Positions 34,601 through 46,600 of a stretch of DNA of 64,000 bases are shown here, piece after piece. The position numbers and the translations under genes were made by a program. The stretch comes from Cymbomonas tetramitiformis. Taxonomy: Eukaryota > Chlorophyta > Pyramimonadophyceae > Pyramimonadales > Pyramimonadaceae. The stretch is from the NCBI GenBank assembly GCA_001247695.2, contig LGRX02033412.1:1-64000 (forward strand). Direction: 5' to 3'. Below the pieces are notes generated by a model. The model did no database searches. It saw only the letters and a list, made by a program, of their open reading frames with translations, and had not been told where the DNA came from. Numbering within the stretch: the first letter of the stretch is position 1; each line of letters begins with the position of its first letter.

Positions 34601-37600
34601 CGTCGCAGTCGTCCACAGTGGAAGCGCCAGGTGCAGCATGAGCGAGGAGCCTGGGAGCAGGGTCTCATCACCTGGCCCAACCTCCTCCTCCCGCAGCATC
34701 CCATCACCCACCGTACGGTAACCGGACGGTGGGGAGTTTTGGGGCAGGCCTCCTCGCCCATACAGGTCCACGTCGGACTCGGTCCGGTCCACCTTGCGGG
34801 GCGTCGTGTCCACATCATTATTTTTGCCCATGAAGCGGCCTGCGAATCGCCACGAGCGGGTCAAGGGCGTGCCCAGAGAGTTCTAGCGCCCGGGAGGCTA
34901 TTCGTGTCAGGGGGCTAAGCGAAGCACTGCCCGCCGCCCTCAGGAGCCGCACCGCTATACCACACCCCTCAAGCAGCGCCTGGGCCAGCCCGGTCTTCAC
35001 CGTGGACCTGGTCAGGGGATTTCCTTTACAGGGGGGTCCCCGTTCCTTACACTACCTTCCTGCTGTTCACCACCCAGCCTTGACGGAGCCAGGCACAGCG
35101 GGGAGCGCCGAGGACGCCGCGCTGGCGGGCTCACTGCCGGCACCGGGAGGCTGCTGTGTTAGCGGCGTATGGAGGACAGCACGCCGGACCCCAGATGGCT
35201 GCTCCCATTGGTGCTGGAGGGGTGCACGTAGGCACAGGCCATACGCGGGGACCCCTGCAATCAATGGAGGGAAGCCCCCGGTAGCACCCCGGTGCGGGCT
35301 CCCCTGCAAGGGGGCCTTGTGTGCACTTGGGGGGTGCTCGTAGGAGAACACCTCAGCACAGGCCACCCAGCAGGGGCCCTTGTAATCACTAGAGAGGTGT
35401 ACGGGCGCACCAGCGTGGGCCACCCGGTGTCTCACCCATGGCCCAGCGAGAGCGTGCTGGTCTGCACGGCAGGCAGGGTGTTCAGGGCAGCGAGAGGCCG
35501 AAGGCGCTGGGCCAGGGCACCTGGGGAGTGGTAGAAAAGCCGTAGGCGGCCATGCAGGACGACGTGGATGTTGGTGCAGGTGTCACCCGCACGGGCCAGC
35601 AACTCGCCCGACTCCAGCGATGTCCAGTCCACCACAAAGTCCACCTGCCGCACCAATCAGAGCCGTCAAAGACACACACACACACACTGAATGGCATGAG
35701 ACCAGCCGACAAACGCCAGCCCACCATCATCCCAGTGGATGCGAGAAGCAAATCAGGAGCAGGACGGGGCCGTGACAAGATACCGCAAACTCATACATAT
35801 TCCCAACCCAGATGCAAAGCAGCATGGAAAGATGATAGGATGTGACCAATCATCGCCCAACAATCGTTGGTCCCAGGGTTACGGAGTGAGCGGACCCTGC
35901 GGGCATGCCCCCCAGTGGCTCACGGTCGATGGATGGGACCCGTTGGTCCATGGTTATGCCATGAATGCAGTCACACTACACAGCATGGACACCTAAGATA
36001 AGTACACACACTGAACGGCATGAGATCGGCCAACAAAAGCCAGCCCACCATCATCCCAGTGGATGTGAGAAGCAAATCAAGAGCAGGGCGGGGCCGTGAC
36101 AAGATACCACAAACGCATACATATTCCCAACCCAAATGCAAAGCAGCATGGAAAGATGATAGGATGTGACCGATCGTCGCCAAACAACTGTTGGTCTCTG
36201 GGTTATGGAGTAAGCGGACCCTGCTGGCATGCCCCCCAGTGGCTCCCGGTCGATGGATGGGACCTGTTGGTCCATGGTTATGTCATGAATGCAGTCACAC
36301 CACACAGCATGGACACCCCATGTCAAAAAAAGGAAACATGCCGGCACCTAAGTGCTCCCCACAAAATTCTAGGGAAAACACAGAAGGTGTGCATCACCAC
36401 CTTCTGCCTCTCCTCGCAGCACGACAGACGAATCTACCAAGCTCTCCAAGAGGCAGTGCCCGCCAGAATGGCACCACAGGCATAACCGCCTCCCAAAACC
36501 CACTTCCACCCGGCGGCCGTCCCCGTTCACAGCGATCCGCCAGTACGCATATCAAGGTCAAAGAACACAAGTCCCCCGGCATGTGTAATAACCATGAGCA
36601 CTGTACACGGAGAGGGAGCTAGCTTCAGACGAATCCAAGACACTCCCAAAAAGCGAGCCCTAGACGAATCCCCGACGCACTCAAAGAGGCAGTACCCGTC
36701 AGAAGGGTACCACAGGGACAGCCACATCCCATCATCCAAATCATTCCAGTGGCCGTCCCCGTTAACAACGAGATGCCAGTGCCAGTACCCCATAAAGTGG
36801 GTGTCGATCACCAGTCCCCCGGCAGGTGAAAAGCCTCAAGGCACTGGACATAAATAGAGCCAGCCGCAGACGAATCCCCGACGCCCTCAAAGAGGCAGTA
36901 CCCGTCAGAAGGGTACCACAGGGACAGCCACAATCCCATCATCCAAATCATTCCAGTGGCCGTCCCCGTTCACAACGAGATGTCAGCACCCCATAACGTG
37001 GCTGTCAACCACCAGTCCCCCGGCAGGTGAAAAAGCCTCAAGGCACTGGACATAAATAGAGCCAGCCGCAGACGAATCCCCGACGCCCTCAAAGAGGCAG
37101 TACCCGTCAGAAGGGTACCACAGGGACAGCCACATCCCATCATCCAAAGCACCCAAGTGGCCGTCCCCGTTAACAGCGAGATGCCACAACACTATGGCGA
37201 GACGTATTCCCGGTCAGCTGTGATGGCCCGAACTCCCACCCATTCGGACCTGGCACAATGACACCGTCACGTAAGTCCCCCAGCTTACGCCTGACGCGCG
37301 AGATCCAGCAACCCGGACCTCGTCTATCATACAGACCGGGCCTCTCCACCATAAAGCGCCGCAAAAAGCCCCACAAACGCCTGCTGTGGTAACCCTTTTG
37401 TGTCATCCTGTGGAAAACAAGAGCTATGTTGTAAACAAAGTCTTGCCAAAGGACACATCTCTCAGCGAACCGATGCACTTGGCTCGTGACAATCCCATAC
37501 TTAGCTTTGTCGGCCAAGTACGAGTCATGTGCAGGGTACCTAATGACCTGGATGTCAGCATACTGTGCATCCAGTCTCTTGTCATATATGGCAGTCATAA

Positions 37601-40600
37601 GGCCTCTGCGCCTATTTTGCTTGACGAGTATGTCCATGTAAGGGACACGCACACCCGCATGTGCCAAAGAAAGACTCAAAATGTGTTTGGGATAAATCCC
37701 TGCAGTGCCGGATTCGTTCAGATATAGATAGTCTTCCATATCTGGAATATTGAACGCCAGCAAGTCATCAATGTATCTACAAACGAAAAGAAACCTGTGC
37801 GCGTCATGAAAATAAGTACACACACACACAGGCACAAGGCGGCCGTGCGCTGGCGGTGCAGATGCAGAGGGGCTCGGGTGGCTCAGCGAGGCTTAGGGGG
37901 TCCCATTCTTCACTAGTGAGCTCCGGAGAATCCGGATGAGTGTCCCGAAGTGTGTGCTGAATCCTTTGATCCCCGGCATGGGTTCATAGTGCAGTCTCCT
38001 GTGGCTTCGGGGTGCCAAAGGATTCGCAAGGATAAGCATCCACACACACTGAACGGCATGAGATCGGCCAACAAAAGCCAGCCCACCATCATCCCAGTGG
38101 ATGTGAAAAGCAAATCAAGAGCAGGGCGGGGCCGTGACAAGATACCACAAACGCATACATATTCCCAACCCAAATGCAAAGCAGCATGGAAAGATGATAC
38201 GATGTGACCGATCGTCGCCAAACAACTGTTGGTCTCTGGGTTACGGAGTAAGCGGACCCTGCTGGCATGCCCCCCAGTGGCTTCTGGTCGATGGATGGGA
38301 CCTGTTGGTCCATGGTTATGTCATGAATGCAGTCACACCACACACACACACTGAACGGCATGAGATCGGCCAACAAAAGCCAGCCCATCATCATCCCAGT
38401 GGATGTGAAAAGCAAATCAAGAGCAGGGCGGGGCCGTGACAAGATACCACAAACGCATACATATTCCCAACCCAAATGCAAAGCAGCATGAAAAGATGAT
38501 ACGATGTGACCGATCGTCGCCAAACAACTGCTGGTCTCTGGGTTACGGAGTAAGCGGACCCTGCTGGCATGCCCCCCAGTGGCTCCCGGTCGATGGATGG
38601 GACCTGTTGGTCCATGGTTATGTCATGAATGCAGTCACACCACACAGCACAGTGGCTCCCGGTCGAGCACACACACTGAACGGCATGAGATCGGCCAACA
38701 AAAGCCAGCCCATCATCATCCCAGTGGATGTGAAAAGCAAATCAAGAGCAGGGCGGGGCCGTGACAAGATACCACAAACTCATACATATTCCCAACCCAG
38801 ATGCAAGGCAGCATGGAAGGATGATACGATGTGACCGATCATCGCCCAACAATTGTTGGTCTCTGGGTAACGGAGTAAGCGGACCCTGCTGGCATGCCCC
38901 CCAGTGGCTCCCGGTCGATGGATGGGACCTGTTGGTCCATGGTTATGTCATGAATGCAGTCACACCACACAGCATGGACACCCCATGTCAAAAAAAGCAT
39001 ACACACACACACACACCGCAAGGCAATCAGCGCAAGGGCTCCAGTCACGGGGAGTTGGTGCTGGGGGTAGAGGGCTACAAGCGCAAGTCGATGGCGGATG
39101 CGCAAGTTTGGATGAGGGCAACCCAGTTTATCATTATCAGCCCCTTGGGACAGAGCTTGGGCATTCTGGCCGTGGCGTGGGTGGGCAAGCTCTCTTGCGA
39201 CCAGGCTGTAGGGGGCAGCGGGGTGATGTGGGATGTGGGCTTGGTGGTGGAGGGGTGGCTCGATTGGCGGAGGTGAGCCGGCTCCAGAGACACAGCGGCA
39301 GTGCGCCGGCAGGACAGCCGCAGAGGGGCTCAGGTGGCCCAGTGAGGCTAAGGGAGCAGAGGGGTGGTCTTGCGCGTGGGCTTGGTGGTGGAGGTATGGC
39401 TCGCGCAGCTCGGGGGGCAGGGATGAACCGGCTTCAGGCACAAGGCGGCAGTACGCTGGCGGTGCAGATGCAGAGGGGCTCGGGTGGCTCAGCGAGGCTT
39501 AGGGGGTCCCATTCTTCACAGTGAGCTCCGTAGAATCCGGATAAGTGTCCCGAAGTGTGTGCTGAATCCTTTGATCCCCGGCGTGGGTACATAGTGCAGT
39601 CTCCTGTGGCTTCGGGGTGCCAAAGGAGTCGCAAGGATAAGCACACATGTGGCTACGTGGTGCCAAAGGAATTGCTCCAATGATGAGCCACAACCTTGTC
39701 CGAGTGGGAACAGTGCAGAACAACAGTTGCAGTGCAAGTGTGGAGCGCATCACTCAGGACAGCAGCTTGCTCGCGGGGTGCCCAGCGCAAGGGCTTCAGT
39801 CCCATTGAGTTGGTGATGGGGGCATGCAAGCACAGATCGGTGGCGGTGGGCGCGCAAGATCAGGAGGAAGCAGTTCGGTCTATCATCCTCAGGCCCTTGA
39901 GACAGCCCTGTGGAACACCGATGGTGTGCTGGGCGGACGAGCTCTCTTGAGAGCAGGCTTTGGGGCAGGCAGCGGGCAGGGCGGTGGTTCTGAGCAGAGG
40001 CTTGGTCGAGGGGAGATAGCTCGGGCAGCTCCGGGGGTCAGATCAGAGCTGAAGCGGCTTCTGCGGCCAAAGCATTAGTGCGCACGCAAAGCAGGTGCGC
40101 AGGCGCCCGAGGGGCCAAATGAGGCTTAGAGGGTCCCATTCGCCACTAGCAAGCTGCGAAAATACCGGATGAATGTCCCGGAGTGTGAGCTGAATCCTTT
40201 GATCTGCGGCGTGGGTACATAGTGCAGCCGACCTTCTGCGGCCACGTGGTGCCAAAGGAGTCGGTCCAAGGATCAGCCACACAGACGTCCCAGTCGGAAA
40301 GGAAAGCGTGGGGTAGTCGGGACCTCATCCAGCTTTGCACTGCAGGTCCGTTGTGGAAATAATCCATGTCGGTGCTCCAAGCCCGGACAAGGCAAATTCA
40401 AATCAATCAGAGGGGAAACCCAGCTGCAGTGCACACTTGTGCACGCTACCTGTCCTGGGCACCCCAGACAAGTGCCAACCATCGCTGGCACAGACATCTG
40501 ATAGGGGGAAACCTAACACATACGGGCACCAAATTGCTCCCCGCAAAAGTCAAGGGAAGACACCGGGTGTGGATCTCAGCACCATCCGCCTTCCCTTGCG

Positions 40601-43600
40601 GCTAAGGCGGCCTGCCGCACTGTTCAAGAGGCAGTACCCGCCAGAAAGGTACCGCGGGGACAACCGCATCCCATCACTAGTGGGCATCCCCATTCGCAAC
40701 TAGATGCGAGTACCTCGCATCGCGGCCACTGCACAAGAGTCCCCCCAAAAGTGCAAGAACCATGCGGCACTGGATTAGGAAGAAAGGAAAAGCCCTAGAC
40801 GAATCTGGGATGCTCAGAAAGAGGCAGCACCCATCAGAGAGGTACCACAGGGATCTCTGCATCCACCATGCGGCCATCCCCGTTCACGATCAAACCGAGA
40901 AGGCAAATAGCGAACCATTTCTGATGTTTAAACATGTGGCAGGATCCGCCAGCGCCCGGGAGCCGCGAGCGAGGCGCAGCGGGGGCCGCCAGCGCAGCAA
41001 GGCCGGTGCATCCCTCTGCCCACAACCAAAGCTGGCAAGTAGCCGATTGTGCGTCTGGGCACAGACGGAAGGGGGGAGTCTAGGGGGGGTCTCGCAGAAG
41101 ATTGGGGAAACACCTTGTGCACGATGGAGGGGATGTTGCTCAAGAGCTGCCCCGAGAACAGCGCTGCAGCGCGCGCCTTGGCCTCGTCACCTGCAACACC
41201 CTCGCACCTCGCACCGCCCCTGCTGCAATGCGATGCATGCCGCGCGCCCGCCAAGGGCCCACCCTGCTTCAATGTGCAGTGCATAGAGGTGAAGCAGGGG
41301 TGGGTATCATGGCGAAGACGGAGCTGATGATCTTCAGCAATCACTGACGGAGCAGAGGGGCCAGCCCACAGACATGCGTCGGGAGCGTGCGGAACCGTCA
41401 CAGGGCAATGACGGAGCAGAGGCCAGCCCACAGACATGCGTCGGGAGCGCGCGGAACCGTCACAGGGCATATTTGTCTATTCACCGAGGCTCTGGTAGAT
41501 CTTCCAGGGTATAGGGCGGGTCTATTCACCGAGGCTCTGGTAGATCTTCCAGGGTATAGGGCGGGTCTATTCACCGAGGCTCTGTAGATCTTCCAGGGTA
41601 TAGGGCGGGTCTATTCACCAAGGCTTCGGTAGATCGTCCAGGGTATAGGGCGGGTCTATTCACCGAGGCTCTGGTAGATCGTCCAGGGTATACGAACGAG
41701 CACCGTTGGGACCTGCTCCTCGGCATTCCCGGACGCCTCTGGTGCTCGCATCCACCGCACGATCACTCCTTGATCCCCTGCGCCGCCATCCACCGCAAGA
41801 TCACTCTTTGATCCCCTGCATCACCATCCACCCATCTGCATGTTCTGATAGCTGTCTGTGAGCACGCTGCATCCTGTCACGAGCTGACGCAAGCGCTACA
41901 GATGACGCAGGCGCTACAGATGACGCAGGCGCTACAGATGCACCAACAGCTTCTCAGGGACTCCGATACAAAGGGTTCAAGGACAACTTTGGGTACTGCG
42001 GCGGTGCGCACCTGTCAGGAGGGAGAGCACCCCATCGGCGCCGCCTGGACGCACGCGCACGCTGGTGGTGGCCCCTACCGGGGGCTCCGGAAGAAAGAGA
42101 CCCTCTGGGCTCCCTTGGTCGAGCGCGATCAGCACCTCCATCTCCCCTGCGCCTCCCCCCCACACAACAAGTGGCCTGAGGCTTGCTGCACGAGGCTCGC
42201 CTACCCTCACCCCAGGAGATGAAGGCAGCCGGGAAGAGCATGGCAGGGTCATGACAAGGCAGGGTCAGTCCCAGCGCTCCAAACCACTCCAACCCATATC
42301 GTCATCCCATGTTGTCATTTCAGGCCAAGTCTGAGGCTGCGCCCGCGGGGATGGGGCGCGCCACACGCCACTGCAGAGGGCCCCGCACCTGAGAGGACGA
42401 GGTATATGGCAGGCTCCTGTATGGATATTGGCGAGGCCACCACCTCCCCCGGGGCTGGGAAAAGTAGGCAGATTCCATTGCCCACCTCTTGCCAGCCCCC
42501 CTCCTCGCCTTCCCCAACGCCTTCCCAGCTGTCATCCCAAATCCTGCTCCCGGAAACCCCACAACCTGTCATCAACCAAATCCTGCACCCCGGGAAACCC
42601 CCGCCAACCTGTCATCCGCCAAATCCTGCACCCGGAAACCCCCGCCAACCTGTCATCTGCCAAATCCTGCACCCCAGGAAACCCCGCCAACCTGTATTCG
42701 CCAAATCATGCTGCCCGAAACCCCGCCAACCTGTCATCCGCCAAATCCTGCTGCCCGGGAAACCCTCGCCAATCTGGCATCCACCAAATGTGTTCTGTGC
42801 TCCAAGTCAGCGCTCCGCACAACTCGCTGGCCCTCAAAGTGGTGGCAAGCCGCTCCATGGCACACCACCACGACCAACCACTGTGTGCGCGTCCATCCCT
42901 AACGGACCGCCTCCCGTGCTCCGGTGACGGGCGCATGAGTTCGGCCCGCATCCCCAACACCCTTCTATCAGGAACCCTACCGATGACCCGCTGCCTTCTG
43001 AACATTCTGAACATCACAAGCCCCCTTCTGTAGGCGCACCATGCCATCGCCCCGCCCCCCTTCTGTAGGCGCACCATGCCCATACGCCCTGCCCCCTTTT
43101 GGCAGAGGCGCACCATGCCCGCCCGCCCCGCCCCCTTCTGTGGGCGCACCATGCCATCGCCCAGCCCCCTTCTGTAAGCGCACCCAATGCCCATCGCCCC
43201 GCCCCCCTTCTGTGGGCGCACCATGCCATCGCCCCGCCCCCCTTCTGTGGGCGCACCATGCCACCGCCCCGCCCCCCTTCTGTGGCGCACCATGCCATTG
43301 CCCCGCCTTCTGTAGGCGCACCATGCCACCGCCGCCCCCTTCTTTCTGTAGAGCGCACCATGCCGTGCCCCGCCCCCTTCTGTGGCGCACCATGCCACCG
43401 CCCCGCTCCCATTCCGTGGCGCACCATGCCATCGCCCAGCCCCCTTCTGTGGCGCACCATGCCACCGCCCCGCCCCCTTCCTGTAGGCGCACCACTCTGC
43501 ATGCCACGCCCCTTCTGTAGGGCACCATACCATCGCCCCGCCCCCTTCTGGCAGGCGCACCATGCCATGCTCTGACAGCGGACACAAATAGGTTTCAGAG

Positions 43601-46600
43601 CACTCCCGGGAGCCCTCGTTACCGTGCAAGACAAGCTCAGCAGCTCCGCGGCACACTTCACACCAATTGAGTGGAGCGCGCTTTCCGCCTGTCCCCCATC
43701 CACAACACAGTCCCATTGAGTAATGGAGCATGGTCTCCGCCTGACTCCGCCCAAAATTTACCCCAATCACAGCTCACCAAACTGCTACGTCCTCGGAAGC
43801 ACGTCGTGCCGCGTGGATTACACTTGCGGGTGCCCATCACAAAGCATGCAAAGTGTTGCTATGTTTCTCCAGGCACGTAAAGAACGTAGTACCTTGACAG
43901 ACTCGGGATCTGAGCAGCCGAGTGTGCGACCTTTTGCTGCCCTCCGGGCAAGCCCGCACAGGTCAGTACAACCGTCCGCACGTCCCACAGCCTCCACGTC
44001 CAGCAGGGTGGTCCTGGAGTCCAGCATGGGGCCGAACATCGCCACAGGAAGACCTGCGCTTTCACAGCCATGTGCTGGGTCAACCACGGCGACGGCAGCG
44101 GGAACTCCGGCAGAGGGCAGCTGAGCCGCACGTGCATTGCGGAGGTGGAGGAATCCAGCGCTTTTGAGGAACTGCATGCAGATCCAAGACCAAGGCATGT
44201 CGCCTGGTAGGGACCAGAAAAGCTTGGATTAGAGGTAAAGAAGTTGGGCTCGATGGGGGCGACGAGTTGCGTGCGGATTGGATGCGAGGAGATCGCGGGC
44301 TAGGGCAGCACCCATGTACTGTAGGAGACTTCGCAGCGTGACGTGGGTACAACGGGTGACGAGCATTCGCATGCTTTCCTCCAAGACTCGAGGGTGTTGT
44401 TTCATCACGGCTCCAGTTTCATCCGTTAGCTGCCACAGGCATCAGCACCCATCAGCCCTTTCTCCTGAACAGCGAATGCCTACCCAACCATCGTGATACC
44501 GAACACTCCAATTTCAAGTGCACTATGTGATGCTAAGTGTACCGCTGTCGTAATCCGGGTATGACGCAGGGGCATCCCTCTGCAATGCTGCACCCTCATT
44601 GTTACCTTCAGCAGCACCGTCGGCTTGGAGGTGCGGATGTCGAAGGGGGCTACGATGGGCTGGTTGGCAAGCGTCGCTAATAGGCTCAGCTGCGATGACA
44701 CCACTCCGCCTTCCCCGATGGTCTATCAAGCGCCAGCCGCCCCCGGAATTCACACCTCAATCCAACTTTCCATTCACCCAGTGTATAACGCAAATAACCC
44801 TGTTCATAATATGGCTATCTGTTCAAGTCCGCACCCCACAGAAGTGACAGAAGTGACGCAGCACGCCGCCACACTGGAGGAGAAGTTGGGATGGGTACTC
44901 GTGGGGAAGACTGTTGAACGGACAACCGCGTGGTTCACGCTCAATTAAAGCATTAATTACAGCGCGCCCAGCAGAAGTGAAGCAGCGAAAGGCCAAACGG
45001 AAGGGCAGGGTGAAAGGGGGGTGGGCGGGGCTGCTGCAGCAAGCTCTGCCTGCCGCGGGCACTCAGCACCTTCACCACGCGGCCGCCGCCCTCGAGCTGC
45101 ACGAGCACCTCCCCTCGCTGCACGATGAACACACTTGGGGTGTCGATTCGCTGTCCGGCGGAACACAGCAGGTGCCCCTCCTCCAGCTCCACCTGTGCCA
45201 CCGCCTCCACCCACTTCACCGCCCCTGTGCCTGGCCTTCTGCGAGTCGAAAAGCAATTTGGACGATCTTGGTTCAGCTCGTGTACAGGCACAGGCGAGCT
45301 CCAGGCAAAGAAGCGACGAAACGGAGAAGCGACAGTTCGCTGATCCCCCTTGTACGAGAATCGCCTGTCGCGAGAAAGGTCACGCGGATATCTGAAGCTT
45401 GCACAAAGCCCAGGCACTGAAGCTCAAAATATCTCGCTACACGCAAGTTCTTTCGATCGCAGCCTGCTAATTTCAGCTCGCGATTTTTATGCTTGAAACT
45501 ATAGGACGAGGTGCAGGTGAACCACACAACATACTGCAAGGATCTCGACGAACGATATCCGTGGGGTTAGCAGGGTCCCCTTGGGGTTCCTGTTGTGAGA
45601 TCCCATCGAATTTGATTCAACAGGAGGATATCACCTGCTTGGCACTCTCCGCAAGGGTCTCCAGGGCTTCTACACTGAGTCCCTCCAGCATATCGTGCAG
45701 CCGCAATACGTCCACCGCGTGCTCGCTGCCACTCTCCAGATTCCTCACGAACTCCGACAGCGAGTCGGACGACCCCGCCGCCCTTAGGGATTCCGTGGAT
45801 GCATATTCGGAGGACTGTCCTGATTCGAATGTCTCGTGTGCATCGTGCACATCCTCGAGACCCGAGCCACGCTCCGTTCGCGTGAGCACACGATTGCGCT
45901 GCGTATCGAACCTCCGCACCACCAACCGTGAGCGCAGAGAGCGAGAACTTCACAAAGAGAGAAGCAAGGCTGAAGGGTTGCTGAGGAAGTGCACAAGGGT
46001 TTGCAAACAATCCGAGCGCCGGGCACTTGCAGATGCGTGCCAATTGGATACACCTAGGTGTGCGTTCCTGAAGATGCCACGTGCAGCAGCTCCGGGGGTG
46101 GTGTAAGAGTGGTGGTAGAAAGAATGTTAGCGGCTTTGTGCCACTGAGATTTTTCTGCGTTGCGCAAGCACAGAGCGCGCCTGATGTGTACCCTTCATGG
46201 AAGGAGAGCAAAACCGCAGATGCGGGAACCGGTAGCATAATGAGCAGTGGGGCAGGGCTTAAGCCCGGCTAGCAGGCTGCTCCCTTTTACCTTCCAGGTC
46301 CGAAACGTTGAACGAACGCGCTGCGGGTGCCGTTTTACATCCATCACCAAAAGCAGCCGTTTCAGTGCTCGAGCTTTTCGATTTTCAAGCAGCGCGTCAC
46401 GAGCTTCCTCGGAGTGTCTGGTTTCTTCAATTTTTTGGTGGACTAGCCTGACTTGTTTCGTTGCCTTACGTCCGGAAAATAAGAACGCAAAACCGGCAAT
46501 CGCCATTAGCGTCCGAAGCATCGTTGCGTTCAAACGCACACCTAAAGAGTATGAAAGCGTCTCCGGTGCAAGCCAAAGCAAGAGCACACTGGCCAAAACA

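Noticed and set aside
34818..35000. Minus-strand frame resembling the end of a cNMP-binding domain ([20 protein letters not shown])
   Set aside because: It cannot be joined in phase to neighbouring esterase exons, and its position in the domain order would be wrong.
41470..41692. Possible CRISPR-like array
   Set aside because: The 45-bp units are contiguous with no unique spacers, and the window is eukaryotic.
43014..43754. Minus-strand frames of 200-350 codons rich in [15 protein letters not shown]
   Set aside because: Generated by the 30-37-bp minisatellite. No conserved domain.
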